The notes: generated by a model from the letters alone, not told the origin. Counted from the stretch's first letter, positions 26,728-36,698 are shown. The stretch is 40,068 nucleotides of DNA from an uncultured Clostridiaceae bacterium (GCA_948469815.1 CAOKMR010000013.1:1-40068), one strand, 5' to 3'. Translations and numbers: made by a program.

Positions 26728-28965
26728 TTATATCTTTTCATGAATAGTCCTATTAATAACATCCAACTGTTGTTCACGAGTAAGTTTTGTAAAGTTAACA
26801 GCATATCCAGAAACCCTAATAGTAAGTTGAGGATACTTTTCAGGATGTTCCATAGCATCAACTAATAAATCTCTATCAAAAACATTTACATTAATATGAT
26901 GACCTGTTTGAGCAAAGAAACCATCTAACATACCAACTAAGTTATTAGTTTGAGTCTCATCATCATGACCTAATGTTCCAGGTGTAATAGAGAAAGTATA
27001 AGAGATACCATCTTCTGAATAATCATAAGGTAGTTTTGCGATACTATTCATAACAGCAAGAGCACCATTAATATCTCTACCATGCATTGGATTTGCACCA
27101 GGTCCAAATGGAGCACCATAACGTCTACCATCAGGAGTATTTCCAGTATTTTTTCCATAAACTACATTTGAGGTAATTGTAAGAACAGATAAAGTAGTTT
27201 TAGCACCTTTATAAGTTTTATATTTTTTTAGTTTTCCTAAGAAATCTTTAACTAAAGTAATACCTATTTCATCAGCTCTATTATCATCATTACCAAACTT
27301 AGGGAAATCACCTTCAATAGAATAATCAACAGCAAGGCCAGTTTCATCTCTTATAACTTTAACTTTAGCGTATTTAATAGCTGAAAGAGAGTCTACAACA
27401 ACAGAAAAACCAGAAATACCACATGCCATAGTTCTTAAAATTTCTTTATCATGTAAAGCCATTTCTAAAGCTTCATAAGAATATTTATCATGCATATAAT
27501 GTATGCAATTTAAAGCTTTTAGGTATATTTTTGCTACATAATCTAGCATAACATCATATTTACGCATAACCTCATCATAATCCAAATACTCAGAGGTTAT
27601 AGGTGAGAACTCAGGAGTAATTTGTTTACCAGTTAATTCATCTCTACCACCATTAATAGCATATAATAGAGCTTTAGCAAGATTTGCTCTCGCACCGAAA
27701 AATTGCATTTGTTTACCAATTTTCATTGCAGAAACACAGCAAGCTATACCATAATCATCACCTAAAGTAATTCTCATTAAATCATCGTTTTCATATTGTA
27801 TAGAAGATGTTTTAATAGAAAGACCTGTGGCAAATTTTTTAAATCCTTCAGGTAATCTTGTAGACCATAATACTGTTAAGTTTGGTTCAGGAGCAGCACC
27901 TAAAGTATTTAAAGTATTTAACATTCTAAAAGAGTTCTTGGTAACTAAAGTTCTGCCGTCAATTCCCATACCACCAATAGATTCAGTAACCCATACAGGA
28001 TCACCAGAAAATAATTCGTTATATTCTGGAGTTCTTAAAAATCTTACTAATCTTAATTTCATAACAAAGTGATCCATAATTTCTTGTGCTTCTTCTTCTG
28101 TAATATATCCAGCTTTTAGATCTCTTTCAAAATATATATCAAGGAAAGTAGAAATTCTACCTATACTCATAGCAGCACCATTTTGATCTTTAATAGCTGC
28201 AAGGTAACCAAAATATAACCATTGAACTGCTTCTTTAGAATTAGAGGCAGGTTTTGAAATATCAAATCCGTATTTTGAAGCCATACTTTTTAAAGCATTT
28301 AGTGCAAGAATTTGTTCACTAATTTCTTCACGTTCACGAATAGTTGCTTCATCTAAATCATCAATATCTAATAAATCAAGAATATGCTTCTTTTCTTCAA
28401 TTAAAACATCAACACCATATAAAGCAACACGTCTGTAATCACCTATAATCCTTCCACGACCATATCCATCAGGAAGACCTGTAAGAAGGTGTGAAGAACG
28501 AGCAAGACGAACATCAGGTGTATATACACTAAATACACCATCATTATGAGTTTTTCTTATTGAATGATAAATTTTATCTAATTCCGGGTCAACTTCTTTC
28601 CCACAAGCCTCACAAGATTTCTCTACAATTCTGATACCACCATTAGGCATAATTGCTCTTTTTAAAGGAGCATCTGTTTGAAGACCGACAATATCTTCTA
28701 AATCCTTATTGATATATCCAGGTTGAAAAGCATCAACGCTAGATGGAGTTTTAGTATCAATATCAAGAACTCCACCTTCTGACTCTTTTTCTTTTTTATA
28801 TAATTCAAGAACTTGTTTCCAAAGCTCTTGAGTTTTTGGTGTACTACTAGCTAAAAAGCTAGAATCACCACAATATGGTGTGTAATTTTTTTGAATAAAT
28901 TCTCTTACGTCAATTTCGGTTTCCCAATTTCCACCATCAAAACCATTCCATTGGGTAAATCTCAT
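26728..28965 (-). CDS. pflB: Pyruvate formate-lyase
   Basis: This glycyl-radical enzyme converts pyruvate and CoA to acetyl-CoA and formate in anaerobic fermentation. Visible are the adjacent catalytic cysteines in [17 protein letters not shown], the radical glycine in [12 protein letters not shown] near the C-terminus, and the family blocks [28 protein letters not shown] and [16 protein letters not shown]. The 745 residues are full length. An ATG at 28974 touches the AAAGGA site, so the ATG at 28965 is preferred ([14 protein letters not shown]). pflA follows 86 bases downstream in the same direction but is frameshifted. The 235 bases upstream (28975-29200) hold divergent promoter DNA and no gene. 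Confidence 0.97.
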   Translation of the reverse strand: MRFTQWNGFDGGNWETEIDVREFIQKNYTPYCGDSSFLASSTPKTQELWKQVLELYKKEKESEGGVLDIDTKTPSSVDAFQPGYINKDLEDIVGLQTDAPLKRAIMPNGGIRIVEKSCEACGKEVDPELDKIYHSIRKTHNDGVFSVYTPDVRLARSSHLLTGLPDGYGRGRIIGDYRRVALYGVDVLIEEKKHILDLLDIDDLDEATIREREEISEQILALNALKSMASKYGFDISKPASNSKEAVQWLYFGYLAAIKDQNGAAMSIGRISTFLDIYFERDLKAGYITEEEAQEIMDHFVMKLRLVRFLRTPEYNELFSGDPVWVTESIGGMGIDGRTLVTKNSFRMLNTLNTLGAAPEPNLTVLWSTRLPEGFKKFATGLSIKTSSIQYENDDLMRITLGDDYGIACCVSAMKIGKQMQFFGARANLAKALLYAINGGRDELTGKQITPEFSPITSEYLDYDEVMRKYDVMLDYVAKIYLKALNCIHYMHDKYSYEALEMALHDKEILRTMACGISGFSVVVDSLSAIKYAKVKVIRDETGLAVDYSIEGDFPKFGNDDNRADEIGITLVKDFLGKLKKYKTYKGAKTTLSVLTITSNVVYGKNTGNTPDGRRYGAPFGPGANPMHGRDINGALAVMNSIAKLPYDYSEDGISYTFSITPGTLGHDDETQTNNLVGMLDGFFAQTGHHINVNVFDRDLLVDAMEHPEKYPQLTIRVSGYAVNFTKLTREQQLDVINRTIHEKI

Positions 28966-29211
28966 AAATACCATCCTTTCTTATTTTGCAAAATAATTAG
29001 ATTTTCCACTGATAAACATTAAATTAATAGTAATCATATAAGAAAAAATATAAAATTTTACAAAATCTCTCTTAAATATATATATTTCTAATATCTCTAT
29101 TAGGATACCACAAACACAAAAAATTATCAATAAAAAATATAATAATAAATATATACTTTTAAAAAAATATGTGATAAAATATAATAGAAAATAAAAAAAG
29201 GAGTGGTAAAA

Positions 29212-29463
29212 ATGGAATATAGATTTAAGCCAGAAGGAGTTTGTTCTAAAGAAATGATAATAGAACTTGATGGAGACGTTATAAAATCTGTAAAAATTGT
29301 TGGAGGATGTCCTGGAAATACTGTTGGATTAACATATATGATACAAGGAAGAAAAATAGATGAAGTAATTGAAAAATTAAAAGGGATTCCATGTGGAGCA
29401 AGAAGCACATCTTGTCCAGATCAATTAGCAAAAGCATTAGAAAATATTAAACATAAAATGTAG
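29212..29463 (+). CDS. TSCPD-domain protein (TIGR03905 type)
   Basis: This 83-residue protein is a lone TSCPD domain: FKPEGVCSKEM at the start, GGCPGNTVGL in the middle and IPCGARSTSCPDQLAKAL at the end. It has four cysteines, three of them in the conserved positions. The domain is also found at the C-terminus of some ribonucleotide reductases and may bind metal or a nucleotide; stand-alone versions have no known role. The ATG at 29212, eight bases after AAGGAG, is preferred to a GTG at 29203. Confidence 0.88.
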   Translation: MEYRFKPEGVCSKEMIIELDGDVIKSVKIVGGCPGNTVGLTYMIQGRKIDEVIEKLKGIPCGARSTSCPDQLAKALENIKHKM

Positions 29464-29466
29464 AAT

Positions 29467-29487
29467 GAGGCACATTAAATGTGCCTC
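29467..29487. terminator. Hairpin after the TSCPD gene
   Basis: Perfect nine-base arms GAGGCACAT/ATGTGCCTC enclose TAA. No T run follows on the plus strand. The core GGCACAT resembles the dispersed palindrome. Confidence 0.5.
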
Positions 29488-29600
29488 TAAAAAATCTAGA
29501 AAATAAATTTGGCATTTTCCTTGTAATATATTAAAGAAAATGATAATATTTAAAAGAAGAATCTTTGATTTTTCTTATTTGTTCATATCGAAGGAGAGTT

Positions 29601-30515
29601 ATGTTAGATATAATTACTTTATTAAGAGAAAAAATAGATACAAAGGATATATTAGAAAATGAGCCAATGTCTAAACACACAACATTTAAGGTAGGAGGAA
29701 ATGTAGATTTATTAGTTAGGGTTCATAATGCCCAACAAATAAAATTTGTTCTTAATCTTGCAAAAAATAATAATATACCAATATTTATTTTAGGAAATGG
29801 AAGCAATTTATTAGTTAAAGATAAAGGAATAAGAGGAATAACTTTAAAAATAGAATTAAAAGATATAAAAATAGATAAAAAAGATGAAAAAGTATATGTT
29901 ACAGTAGGAGCAGGAAATAAAATGCCAGAAATTGCCGGAAAATTGCTAAGAGAAGAAATCAGTGGTTTTGAATTTGCAGCAGGAATTCCAGGAACAATTG
30001 GCGGATTTATTAGAATGAATGCAGGAGCATATGGAAAAGAAGCAAAAGATATTGTAATAGAAACTACTATATTAGATCATGATGGCAGTATTAAAAAGAT
30101 TATAGGTAAAGAGCATGAGTTTAGATATAGAGAAAGTGCTTTTCTAAATATGGAAGCAATTATATTAGATACAAAATTGGAATTAAATTATGGAAAAAAA
30201 GATGAAATACAAGAATTAATGGAAAAATATAGGAAATCTAGATTTGAAAAACAGCCTTTAGAATTTCCTAGTGCAGGAAGTACTTTTAAAAGAGGAGATA
30301 ACTTTATAACAGCAAAATTAATAGACGAATGTGGTCTAAAAGGATATTCTATAGGTGGAGCAATGGTATCAACAAAACATGCTGGCTTTATTATAAATAC
30401 AGGAAATGCAACTGCAAAAGATATTTTAGAATTAATAGATTATGTTAAAAAAGTAGTATTAGAAAACACAGGAAAAGAATTAAAACTTGAAATAGAAATT
30501 ATTGGAGAAGATTAA
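29601..30515 (+). CDS. murB: UDP-N-acetylenolpyruvoylglucosamine reductase
   Basis: MurB catalyses the NADPH-dependent second step of UDP-N-acetylmuramate synthesis for peptidoglycan. Standard motifs are present: HTTFKVGG, ILGNGSNLLV, GFEFAAGIPGTIGG, MNAGAYGKE, the catalytic serine in FPSAGSTFKR, and HAGFIINTGNATA near the end. This is the compact form common in Firmicutes. The ATG at 29601 with AAGGAGAG is preferred over an ATG at 29565. The yvcK-like gene follows 30 bases later, an association common in Firmicutes. Confidence 0.96.
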   Translation: MLDIITLLREKIDTKDILENEPMSKHTTFKVGGNVDLLVRVHNAQQIKFVLNLAKNNNIPIFILGNGSNLLVKDKGIRGITLKIELKDIKIDKKDEKVYVTVGAGNKMPEIAGKLLREEISGFEFAAGIPGTIGGFIRMNAGAYGKEAKDIVIETTILDHDGSIKKIIGKEHEFRYRESAFLNMEAIILDTKLELNYGKKDEIQELMEKYRKSRFEKQPLEFPSAGSTFKRGDNFITAKLIDECGLKGYSIGGAMVSTKHAGFIINTGNATAKDILELIDYVKKVVLENTGKELKLEIEIIGED

Positions 30516-30544
30516 TAAATGCAGTAGAAGGGATGATATAAGAA

Positions 30545-32011
30545 GTGAAAGGGTTTTTAAAGTGGTTTAAATCAGGAACTAAAATGAAAAGGTGGATGTT
30601 CCTTATAATAGTGGGAATTGCGTTAAGTTGTTATGGATTTTCTGAAATAATTGCAATGAAGAGTTTATCAATTTTAGATTTGATAAAAGTAGTAGCATTA
30701 TTTATAATAGGATTTATACTTATTGTAGTAGGACTGATATATAGTCAAAAAAGAGTATTAGAGCTACTTATAGAAGAAACAGATGATAGAATTGGAAAAA
30801 ATAAAAAAGATGTTAATGCAACTTCATTAATTTTTAACAAAAAAGTATATAATCAAGGGCCAAAAATAGTAGCTATTGGAGGAGGCTCAGGACTTAACAT
30901 TGTATTAAAAGGGCTTAAAAATTATACAGACAATATAACAGCAATTGTTGAAACATCTGGATATAGTAAGCAATATATATTAGATGGAATTGTAGCATTA
31001 TCAAAAAATGAAGAAGAAATGGAAACAATTTTGAAATCCAAAATAGCTAAAAATAGGCTTCCATTTGGAGAATCTTTTTTACAATCAATGCAATCAGCAT
31101 TTGTAGATTTATCAACAGCTATGGAAAACCTTAGCAAAGTATTAAATATAACAGGAAGAATAATACCTGTTACAATGGATGAAATGACAATATGTGCAGA
31201 ATTAGAAAATGGAACAATTATAGATGATAAAGAAAAATTACCTAATGTAGTAATGGACAAGATTACAAAGATAAATAGAGTGTATGTATCTCCAACAAAT
31301 TGTAAGACAGCACCAGGAGTAATAGAAGCAATAATGGAAGCAGATGCAATAATAATAGGTCCAGGAAGTTTATATACAAATGTTATTCCAAACCTATTAA
31401 TAAAAAATGTATCAAAAGCTATACAAGAAAGTAAAGCAAAAAAGATATATATAAGTAACATCATGACAGAACCAGGACAAACAGATGATTTTTCACTATA
31501 TGACCATATAAAAGCAATTCTTGATCATGCAAGAAACTCTATTATAGATTATTGTATATATGATACTGGAGAGATTATACCAGAATATGTTAGAAGATAT
31601 AATGAGCAAGGAGCAGACATTGTAGAGCAAGATATAAAGAAGATAAAAGATCTAGGAATAAAAGTTATACAAAGAAACTTTTCTATTGTAGATGACCATA
31701 CAATCAGGCATGACCCAGCATTAGTAGCAGATTCAATTATAGAAATAATTTGTGATGATATGGTATTTAAAGACATGCAAAATGCCCCTCAATATATTAG
31801 TATGAACACAAAATTAAAAAAGAGTAATAAAAAAAGAAAAATAACCCAAAAGAAGAAAAAAACAAATGAAAACAACAGAAAGACCAAACCGAGCAGAATG
31901 AAAAACTATAAGAAAAAAAGTAAATTTGCTAATAAATATAATGAAAGAATTAAATCGATACAAGAAAGTGAAGAAATGAGACAAAAAAGATTAGAAAGCC
32001 TAAAAAAATAA
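30545..32011 (+). CDS. yvcK: YvcK/CofD-like protein, membrane-anchored and motif-divergent
   Basis: YvcK proteins influence cell shape and carbon use and bind UDP-sugars. Here two membrane segments (about residues 15-33 and 43-65) precede the domain, which starts VAIGGGSGLNIVLKGLKNYT. The later blocks IIGPGSLYTNVIPNLL, NIMTEPGQTDDFSLYDHI and CIYDTG are well kept. However, where the family has a DDGGSSGR loop and PPGDIRN this protein reads VETSGYSKQY, and that region is shortened. The C-terminus is a ~70-residue very basic tail (KKRKITQKKKK). A GTG start at 30545 follows AAGGG. It is co-transcribed with murB. The changed loop suggests altered ligand binding. Confidence 0.85.
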   Translation: MKGFLKWFKSGTKMKRWMFLIIVGIALSCYGFSEIIAMKSLSILDLIKVVALFIIGFILIVVGLIYSQKRVLELLIEETDDRIGKNKKDVNATSLIFNKKVYNQGPKIVAIGGGSGLNIVLKGLKNYTDNITAIVETSGYSKQYILDGIVALSKNEEEMETILKSKIAKNRLPFGESFLQSMQSAFVDLSTAMENLSKVLNITGRIIPVTMDEMTICAELENGTIIDDKEKLPNVVMDKITKINRVYVSPTNCKTAPGVIEAIMEADAIIIGPGSLYTNVIPNLLIKNVSKAIQESKAKKIYISNIMTEPGQTDDFSLYDHIKAILDHARNSIIDYCIYDTGEIIPEYVRRYNEQGADIVEQDIKKIKDLGIKVIQRNFSIVDDHTIRHDPALVADSIIEIICDDMVFKDMQNAPQYISMNTKLKKSNKKRKITQKKKKTNENNRKTKPSRMKNYKKKSKFANKYNERIKSIQESEEMRQKRLESLKK

Positions 32012-32064
32012 ATTACATTAACTAAGGAATCATAGAGAAGAACAATAGAAGGGAAGAAAAATCA

Positions 32065-34068
32065 ATGAAGAAAAATAATAAGGAAGAAACTCTTTTAGAA
32101 AAAGATATTTCAAAAGAATGGTTAATAACAAATGGAATAGGAGGATATGCCTCATCTACAATAATAGGATGTAATACAAGAAAATATCATGGACTGTTAG
32201 TTGCACCATTAACCCCACCAGCTTTAAGATATGTAATATTATCTAAAGTAGATGAAAGTATAGAATTTAATGATAACAAATATAACTTATATACAAATAT
32301 GTGCAAAAATAGTATATCAGAAGGATACAAATATTTAACAAAATTTGATAATGAATATATACCAAGCTTTACTTATAAAGTAGAAGATGTTATAGTTAAA
32401 AAGATAGTATGCATGGAATATGGAAAAAACATAACTTGTATTTCATATAAAATCAAAAATGGAAATCATAAAACAAAATTAACATTATCACCAATAGTAA
32501 ACTATAGGAGTGCACATGTAGCAAGCATTTATCACCAATTTGATATTGAACAAGAAAAAGAAAATAATATAGTTAAGATAGTATTAGACAGACACTTTAA
32601 TAATCCTATATATATAAAAGCGAGTGAAGGAAATTATATAGAGCATAATCAAGATATATTTAAAGGAATGTTCTATATAGAAGAAGAAAAAAGAGGATTT
32701 GATGCAGAAGACAACTTAGTAGTACCAGGACGTTATGAAATTAATATTAATGAAAATGAAGAAAAGGAAATAACATTTATATGTTCATTAAATGAAGAAA
32801 TAGAAAATACAAATGTAAAAGATGTAATAACAAATGAAATTTTTAGACTAAGAAAGTTATTTAAAAAATCAAAACTATTGGATGATAAATGTGATGAAAA
32901 AATGATACAGCAATATTTAATTTCAGCAGACAACTTTATAGCATATAGAAAAAACACAAAACTACACACAATACTCGCAGGATTCCCATGGTTTTTAGAT
33001 TGGGGAAGAGACTCTTTAATTGCTTTTGAAGGATTATTATTAATACCACATAGATATGATATTGCAAAAGAAATAATCTTAACATTTACAAATAACATAA
33101 GATTTGGGTTAGTTCCAAATGGATTTGCGGATGATAATAATAGACCATTATACAATAGTGCAGATGCATCATTACTATTATTTGAACAAATCAATAAATA
33201 TCTAAGATATACAAGTGATATAGAATTTATAAAGAGTATATATAGCAAACTAAAAAACATAATAGACTATTATAAAAGAGGAATAGACTTTGATGAAAAT
33301 AACATTCATTTAGACGGAGATGGTTTAATATCATCAGGAACAATAAACACACAAAACACATGGATGGATGTAAAATATGATGGATATGCAATAACTCCAA
33401 GAAATGGAAAAGTTGTTGAAATAAATGCGTTATGGTACAATGCATTAATGACAATGGAGGAACTATCAAGCATATTTGAAGGCAAAAAAGTTTCAAAAGA
33501 ATACAGAGAATTGGCAGACAAATGTAAAGAAAGTTTCAAAAATCAATTTTATAATGAAAAAAAGAAATGTTTATATGATGTAATTGGAGATAGCAAAATA
33601 AGACCAAATCAACTATTTGCATTAAGTTTAACATATCCAATACTAGACATAGAAAGTGAAATAGCAAAAAATGTTATATCAACAGTAGAAAAAAAGCTAT
33701 TAACCAAATATGGACTAAGAACACTTGCAAAAGGAGAACCAAACTATGTAGAAATATATGAAGGAGACTCCTTAAAAAGGGACTTAAGTTATCATCAAGG
33801 ACCAGTATGGCCATGGTTATTAGGATTATATTATGATGCATTAAGAAACATGATGAATACAAGTGATGAAGAACAAAAAGAAAAAATAGCAAAAAAAATA
33901 AAGAAACTAAAAAAAGACACAAAAGAAACCTTTATGAAAGCATTATATGCAGATGGAGTAATGGGAAGTATATCAGAAATATATGACACACAAGAACCAT
34001 ATCAAGGAAAAGGGACAACAGCTCAAGGGTGGAGTATAGCGGAGGTATATAGAATTATATTAACATAG
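32065..34068 (+). CDS. Glycogen debranching enzyme (amylo-alpha-1,6-glucosidase)
   Basis: This 667-residue protein has the N-terminal beta-sandwich domain of bacterial debranching enzymes (WLITNGIGGYASSTIIGCNTRKYHGLLVA) and a C-terminal (alpha/alpha)6 glucosidase domain with FPWFLDWGRDSLIAFEGLLL, NTWMDVKYDGYAITPRNGK and YHQGPVWPWLLGLYYDA. These carry the likely catalytic acids (Asp in WGRD and in WMD). It trims alpha-1,6 branches of glycogen. Other glycogen genes are not in the window. It starts 54 bases after yvcK with a GAAGGGAAG site, and may be in the same transcript. Confidence 0.92.
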   Translation: MKKNNKEETLLEKDISKEWLITNGIGGYASSTIIGCNTRKYHGLLVAPLTPPALRYVILSKVDESIEFNDNKYNLYTNMCKNSISEGYKYLTKFDNEYIPSFTYKVEDVIVKKIVCMEYGKNITCISYKIKNGNHKTKLTLSPIVNYRSAHVASIYHQFDIEQEKENNIVKIVLDRHFNNPIYIKASEGNYIEHNQDIFKGMFYIEEEKRGFDAEDNLVVPGRYEININENEEKEITFICSLNEEIENTNVKDVITNEIFRLRKLFKKSKLLDDKCDEKMIQQYLISADNFIAYRKNTKLHTILAGFPWFLDWGRDSLIAFEGLLLIPHRYDIAKEIILTFTNNIRFGLVPNGFADDNNRPLYNSADASLLLFEQINKYLRYTSDIEFIKSIYSKLKNIIDYYKRGIDFDENNIHLDGDGLISSGTINTQNTWMDVKYDGYAITPRNGKVVEINALWYNALMTMEELSSIFEGKKVSKEYRELADKCKESFKNQFYNEKKKCLYDVIGDSKIRPNQLFALSLTYPILDIESEIAKNVISTVEKKLLTKYGLRTLAKGEPNYVEIYEGDSLKRDLSYHQGPVWPWLLGLYYDALRNMMNTSDEEQKEKIAKKIKKLKKDTKETFMKALYADGVMGSISEIYDTQEPYQGKGTTAQGWSIAEVYRIILT

Positions 34069-34137
34069 AGAACAAAACCACGTAGTGGATTTTGTGATAT
34101 ATGTTTAATATAATTCTATATATGGAGCAAAATCGTG

Positions 34138-34249
34138 ATAAATTTGGCTTTGCCAAATTTAACTCGAGAGAAGGGAGAGATAAATTTACAAAGCCAAAAT
34201 TAACTCGAGTGTAAAGAAATATAAATTTACTTTGTAAATTTATCTTGAA
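34138..34249. repeat. Three degenerate ~30-base repeats
   Basis: Units at 34138-34168, 34180-34209 and 34221-34249 all begin ATAAATTT; the first two end in TAACTCGAG. The first and third each contain a hairpin (AAATTTGGC/GCCAAATTT and AAATTTAC/GTAAATTT), and unit 2 reads like a mix of the two. It lies between the debranching enzyme and holA and could stop transcription. No gene is seen in 34069-34305. Confidence 0.6.
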
Positions 34250-34305
34250 TGAAACGTATTTTGATCCAAAGTATATAGATTAATATAAATGAAAGGACTA
34301 AAAAA

Positions 34306-35325
34306 ATGACAATAGAAGAACTAGAAAAGGAACTAAAAAGTGAAAAACTAGCACCAATATATGTATTATATGGGGAAGAAATATTCCTTTTAGAAAATTG
34401 TCTAAAAAACATAAAGAAAAACTTTGGAGAAATAGCAAACGGAATAAATTATATACAAATAGACGAAACAAACCTAAACACATTAATATCAGAAATGCAA
34501 ACACCAGCCTTTGGATATCCTAGAAAATTAATTGTAGTAAAAAACGCAAAACTATTAAAAAAAGAAGCAAAAAAAAGAGGAAGCAATATAGACATAACAT
34601 CAACAAGAGAAAAGCTAAATGAATACATAAAAATAAATCAACGAGAAGAAAACATATTAGTAATCATAGAAGAAGAAATAGACAAAACCGAACTATTAGA
34701 AACAATACAAAAAAATGGAGGAATAATCTGTAATTTTGAATTTCAAAAGCCATATCAAATAGAAAAAAGATTAAAAGAAATTTGTAATAAGTATAAAGTA
34801 AATATTACAACAGCTACAACAAACCATCTGATAGATGTATGTGGAACAAACATGCAAACATTAATAAGCGAAATAAGAAAATTAATAGACTATGTAGGAG
34901 AAAATGGAACAATACAAAATAAAGACATAGACTCAATGTGTACAAAAACAATAGATAGTAACATATTTGACTTAACAGATAATATGGGCAAAAAGAATAT
35001 CACACAAGTAATAAAAATATTAAATGAACTATTATATTCAAAAGAACCAATACAAAAAATATTAATAACTCTATATAATCATTGTAAAAAAATATATACA
35101 GTAAAATTAGCAGAAGAGCAAAATAGAAATATAGCGACAGAACTAAACTTAAAACCAAATCAAATATTTTTAGTAAATAAATACAAAACACAAAGTAAGT
35201 ACTTTAAAACTGTAGAACTAGAAACAATATTACATGAATTAATAAATTTAGATTATAACTATAAAATAGGCAATATTGATATAAACATAGGACTAGAGAG
35301 TATACTATGTAGGTATTGTTCGTAA
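34306..35325 (+). CDS. holA: DNA polymerase III delta subunit
   Basis: HolA is the clamp-loader subunit that opens the sliding clamp. The 339 residues show the family layout: PIYVLYGEEIFLLENCLKNI at the start, a degenerate AAA+ domain (FGYPRKLIVVKNAKLL; NILVIIEEEIDKTELLETI), TNHLIDVCGTNMQTLISEIRKL, and the C-terminal collar domain with NIFDLTDNMGKKNITQVIKIL. A GAAAGGA ribosome site precedes the ATG. It is a single gene here. Confidence 0.93.
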   Translation: MTIEELEKELKSEKLAPIYVLYGEEIFLLENCLKNIKKNFGEIANGINYIQIDETNLNTLISEMQTPAFGYPRKLIVVKNAKLLKKEAKKRGSNIDITSTREKLNEYIKINQREENILVIIEEEIDKTELLETIQKNGGIICNFEFQKPYQIEKRLKEICNKYKVNITTATTNHLIDVCGTNMQTLISEIRKLIDYVGENGTIQNKDIDSMCTKTIDSNIFDLTDNMGKKNITQVIKILNELLYSKEPIQKILITLYNHCKKIYTVKLAEEQNRNIATELNLKPNQIFLVNKYKTQSKYFKTVELETILHELINLDYNYKIGNIDINIGLESILCRYCS

Positions 35326-35375
35326 TTAGATTATGAATTAAATAACTTATTGTTTTTAGAGCAAAATGGTGATAA

Positions 35376-35571
35376 AATAGAAATAATGAATATATAAAAA
35401 ATGCTTTAGATGAAGCAGAAAAAGAAGCTGATAACCCAAATACCCAATACCTTACTCATGAAGAAGTGTTTGATAAATTGAGGAGGAAATTGAATGGATG
35501 AAAAATATGAAGATACTATGGAAATAAGAAGAATTTTGTATGGTAGAAGAAATTTTAGTAAATTAGTATAG
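35376..35571 (+). pseudogene. RelB/RelE- or ParD/ParE-type toxin-antitoxin remnant
   Basis: The first frame (35376-35501) reads ALDEAEKEADNPNTQYLTHE and ends VFDKLRRKLNG, which looks like the C-terminal half of a RelB/DinJ- or Phd-like antitoxin; its DNA-binding N-terminus is missing. An overlapping ATG at 35494 opens a 25-codon frame (to 35571) that begins MDEKYEDTM and jumps to RRILYGRRNFSKLV, which resembles the last residues of RelE/ParE toxins. The middle of the toxin is deleted. The preserved overlap and AGGAGG site show the original operon layout. Confidence 0.65.
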
Positions 35572-35587
35572 AGAGGGAAGATAATAT

Positions 35588-36118
35588 ATGGAAGAAATGG
35601 AAAATATAAATGGAAATAAAATAATTTGGAAAACCCCAAATTTTGTAGCAGTAGCTTCAGAAAGACCTTTAGTTTCAAGAGAAGAAGGTGGGCATATTAA
35701 AATACATGCTTCAGGAGATAAATATAGATTTGACTCAAATTTAGACTTTACACCAGACTTAGTATTAGAAGAAAAAAGACTATCTCAGATGATATGTGAA
35801 GCATATGTAAAAGCAATGAAAAAACGTGGTATAGACATTATTAGATTAAATTTTTTTGAAGCTGGTAACTGGGCTTGGAAACCAGATAAAGAAGGAAATA
35901 CTAAAAAGCCATTTTTTCATGAACATATCTTCGGTAGAACTGTGGATGCAAAAAAACAAAAATGGCCAGAAGCGCCATATCTTCCAGATAGATCTACAGG
36001 ATTTTATGATGATTTCAAACCTTTAAATGATGAAGATATAAAATGTATTATAGAGGAAATGGAAACTTTAGAAAAAAGCGAAAAATATAATAAAATAAAA
36101 TGGAAATTTTCAAGATGA
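35588..36118 (+). CDS. HIT-like domain protein
   Basis: This 176-residue protein resembles HIT-superfamily nucleotide hydrolases or transferases. It has FVAVASERPLVSREEGGHIK at the front, GNWAWKP in the middle and FFHEHIFGR, a HxHxxGR version of the histidine triad in which the third His is absent. It may hydrolyse or transfer a nucleotide, but the changed triad makes activity uncertain. A GAGGGA site precedes the ATG. It sits between the toxin-antitoxin remnant and the type III locus. Confidence 0.5.
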   Translation: MEEMENINGNKIIWKTPNFVAVASERPLVSREEGGHIKIHASGDKYRFDSNLDFTPDLVLEEKRLSQMICEAYVKAMKKRGIDIIRLNFFEAGNWAWKPDKEGNTKKPFFHEHIFGRTVDAKKQKWPEAPYLPDRSTGFYDDFKPLNDEDIKCIIEEMETLEKSEKYNKIKWKFSR

Positions 36119-36292
36119 TTTAGACTTGTTTGAGACAAAATAAAGTACAAATTAAATATGTTGTTGAATAAAATGGCGTAAATATTGAAATATAATCATT
36201 TTAAGAATTCTGCTGAAATTATTAGAGAAAATTATAATGATTATAAATATAACTATGTTAGAAATTAAAACTTTGAATAACCCTAAATAATC

Positions 36293-36444
36293 AAAGCTCT
36301 AAATTGGATTTTAAGTGTTTTTTATAAAAAAGACTATAGGTTATATGGTTATTAATATATAATGAAATACACAAAAGTGGTTAATATCAATATATATAGG
36401 CATATTATATTATAATCCTATTCCTTATTGCACAAAACTTTGAT
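36293..36444. repeat. Left ~150-base diverged repeat flanking the type III locus
   Basis: It starts AAAGCTCTAAATTGGATTTT and ends ATTGCACAAAACTTTGAT. The same two blocks in the same order and spacing occur at 38236-38405; the last 30 bases match at 26 positions. The interval 36119-36497 otherwise holds no gene. Confidence 0.65.
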
Positions 36445-36497
36445 AATGGACACCAAATTTTGAACAATTAAATAAACCTATAATATTTTTAATAAAA

Positions 36498-36565
36498 ATG
36501 CATAAAATATAGTATATTTATTATGCATATATTACTTGACAGTTACAACCAAAAAATAGTATAAT
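36498..36565 (+). promoter_or_regulatory. Promoter of the type III toxin-antitoxin locus
   Basis: TTGACA (36536-36541) and TATAAT (36560-36565) are consensus boxes 18 bases apart, predicting a start at about 36572, just ahead of the first RNA repeat. An inverted repeat ATGCATAA/TTATGCAT (36498-36528) directly upstream could bind a regulator. A strong promoter is expected because the RNA antitoxin must be abundant. Confidence 0.8.
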
Positions 36566-36571
36566 AAATAT

Positions 36572-36697
36572 AAGAAAATCGTGGTGTTTCACTACCATTT
36601 AAAAATGAGAAAGTTATAAATCGGGTGTTTCACAACCTTTAATTGAGAAAGTTATAAATCGGGTGTTTCGCAGCCTTTAAAATGAGAAAGTTAAAAT
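36572..36697 (+). ncRNA. ToxI-like RNA antitoxin, three tandem repeats
   Basis: Three repeats of 42, 38 and 39 bases begin at 36577, 36619 and 36657. Each reads AATC, then GGTGTTTCACNACC or its variant, then TTTAA and TGAGAAAGTTA. The short stem GG(T)/(A or G)CC keeps pairing in all copies (T-A in two, T-G in the third), and CTTT can pair with AAAG downstream, as expected for the pseudoknot units of type III antitoxins. In this system class the toxin cuts the repeat RNA into single units, which then wrap and inhibit the toxin. Position, repeat size and the following terminator and toxin gene all fit. Confidence 0.85.
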
Positions 36698-36698
36698 C

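Noticed and set aside
31549-31776. Minus-strand reading frames inside yvcK, holA, polC, murB and similar genes
   Set aside because: They are antisense shadows: low-complexity Leu/Ile/Phe-rich or Ser-rich products, no ribosome sites, and they lie across strongly conserved genes.
36577-36695. Tandem repeats that could be a CRISPR array
   Set aside because: The units are contiguous, vary in length and have no unique spacers; the toxN-like gene and terminator right after them explain them as an RNA antitoxin.
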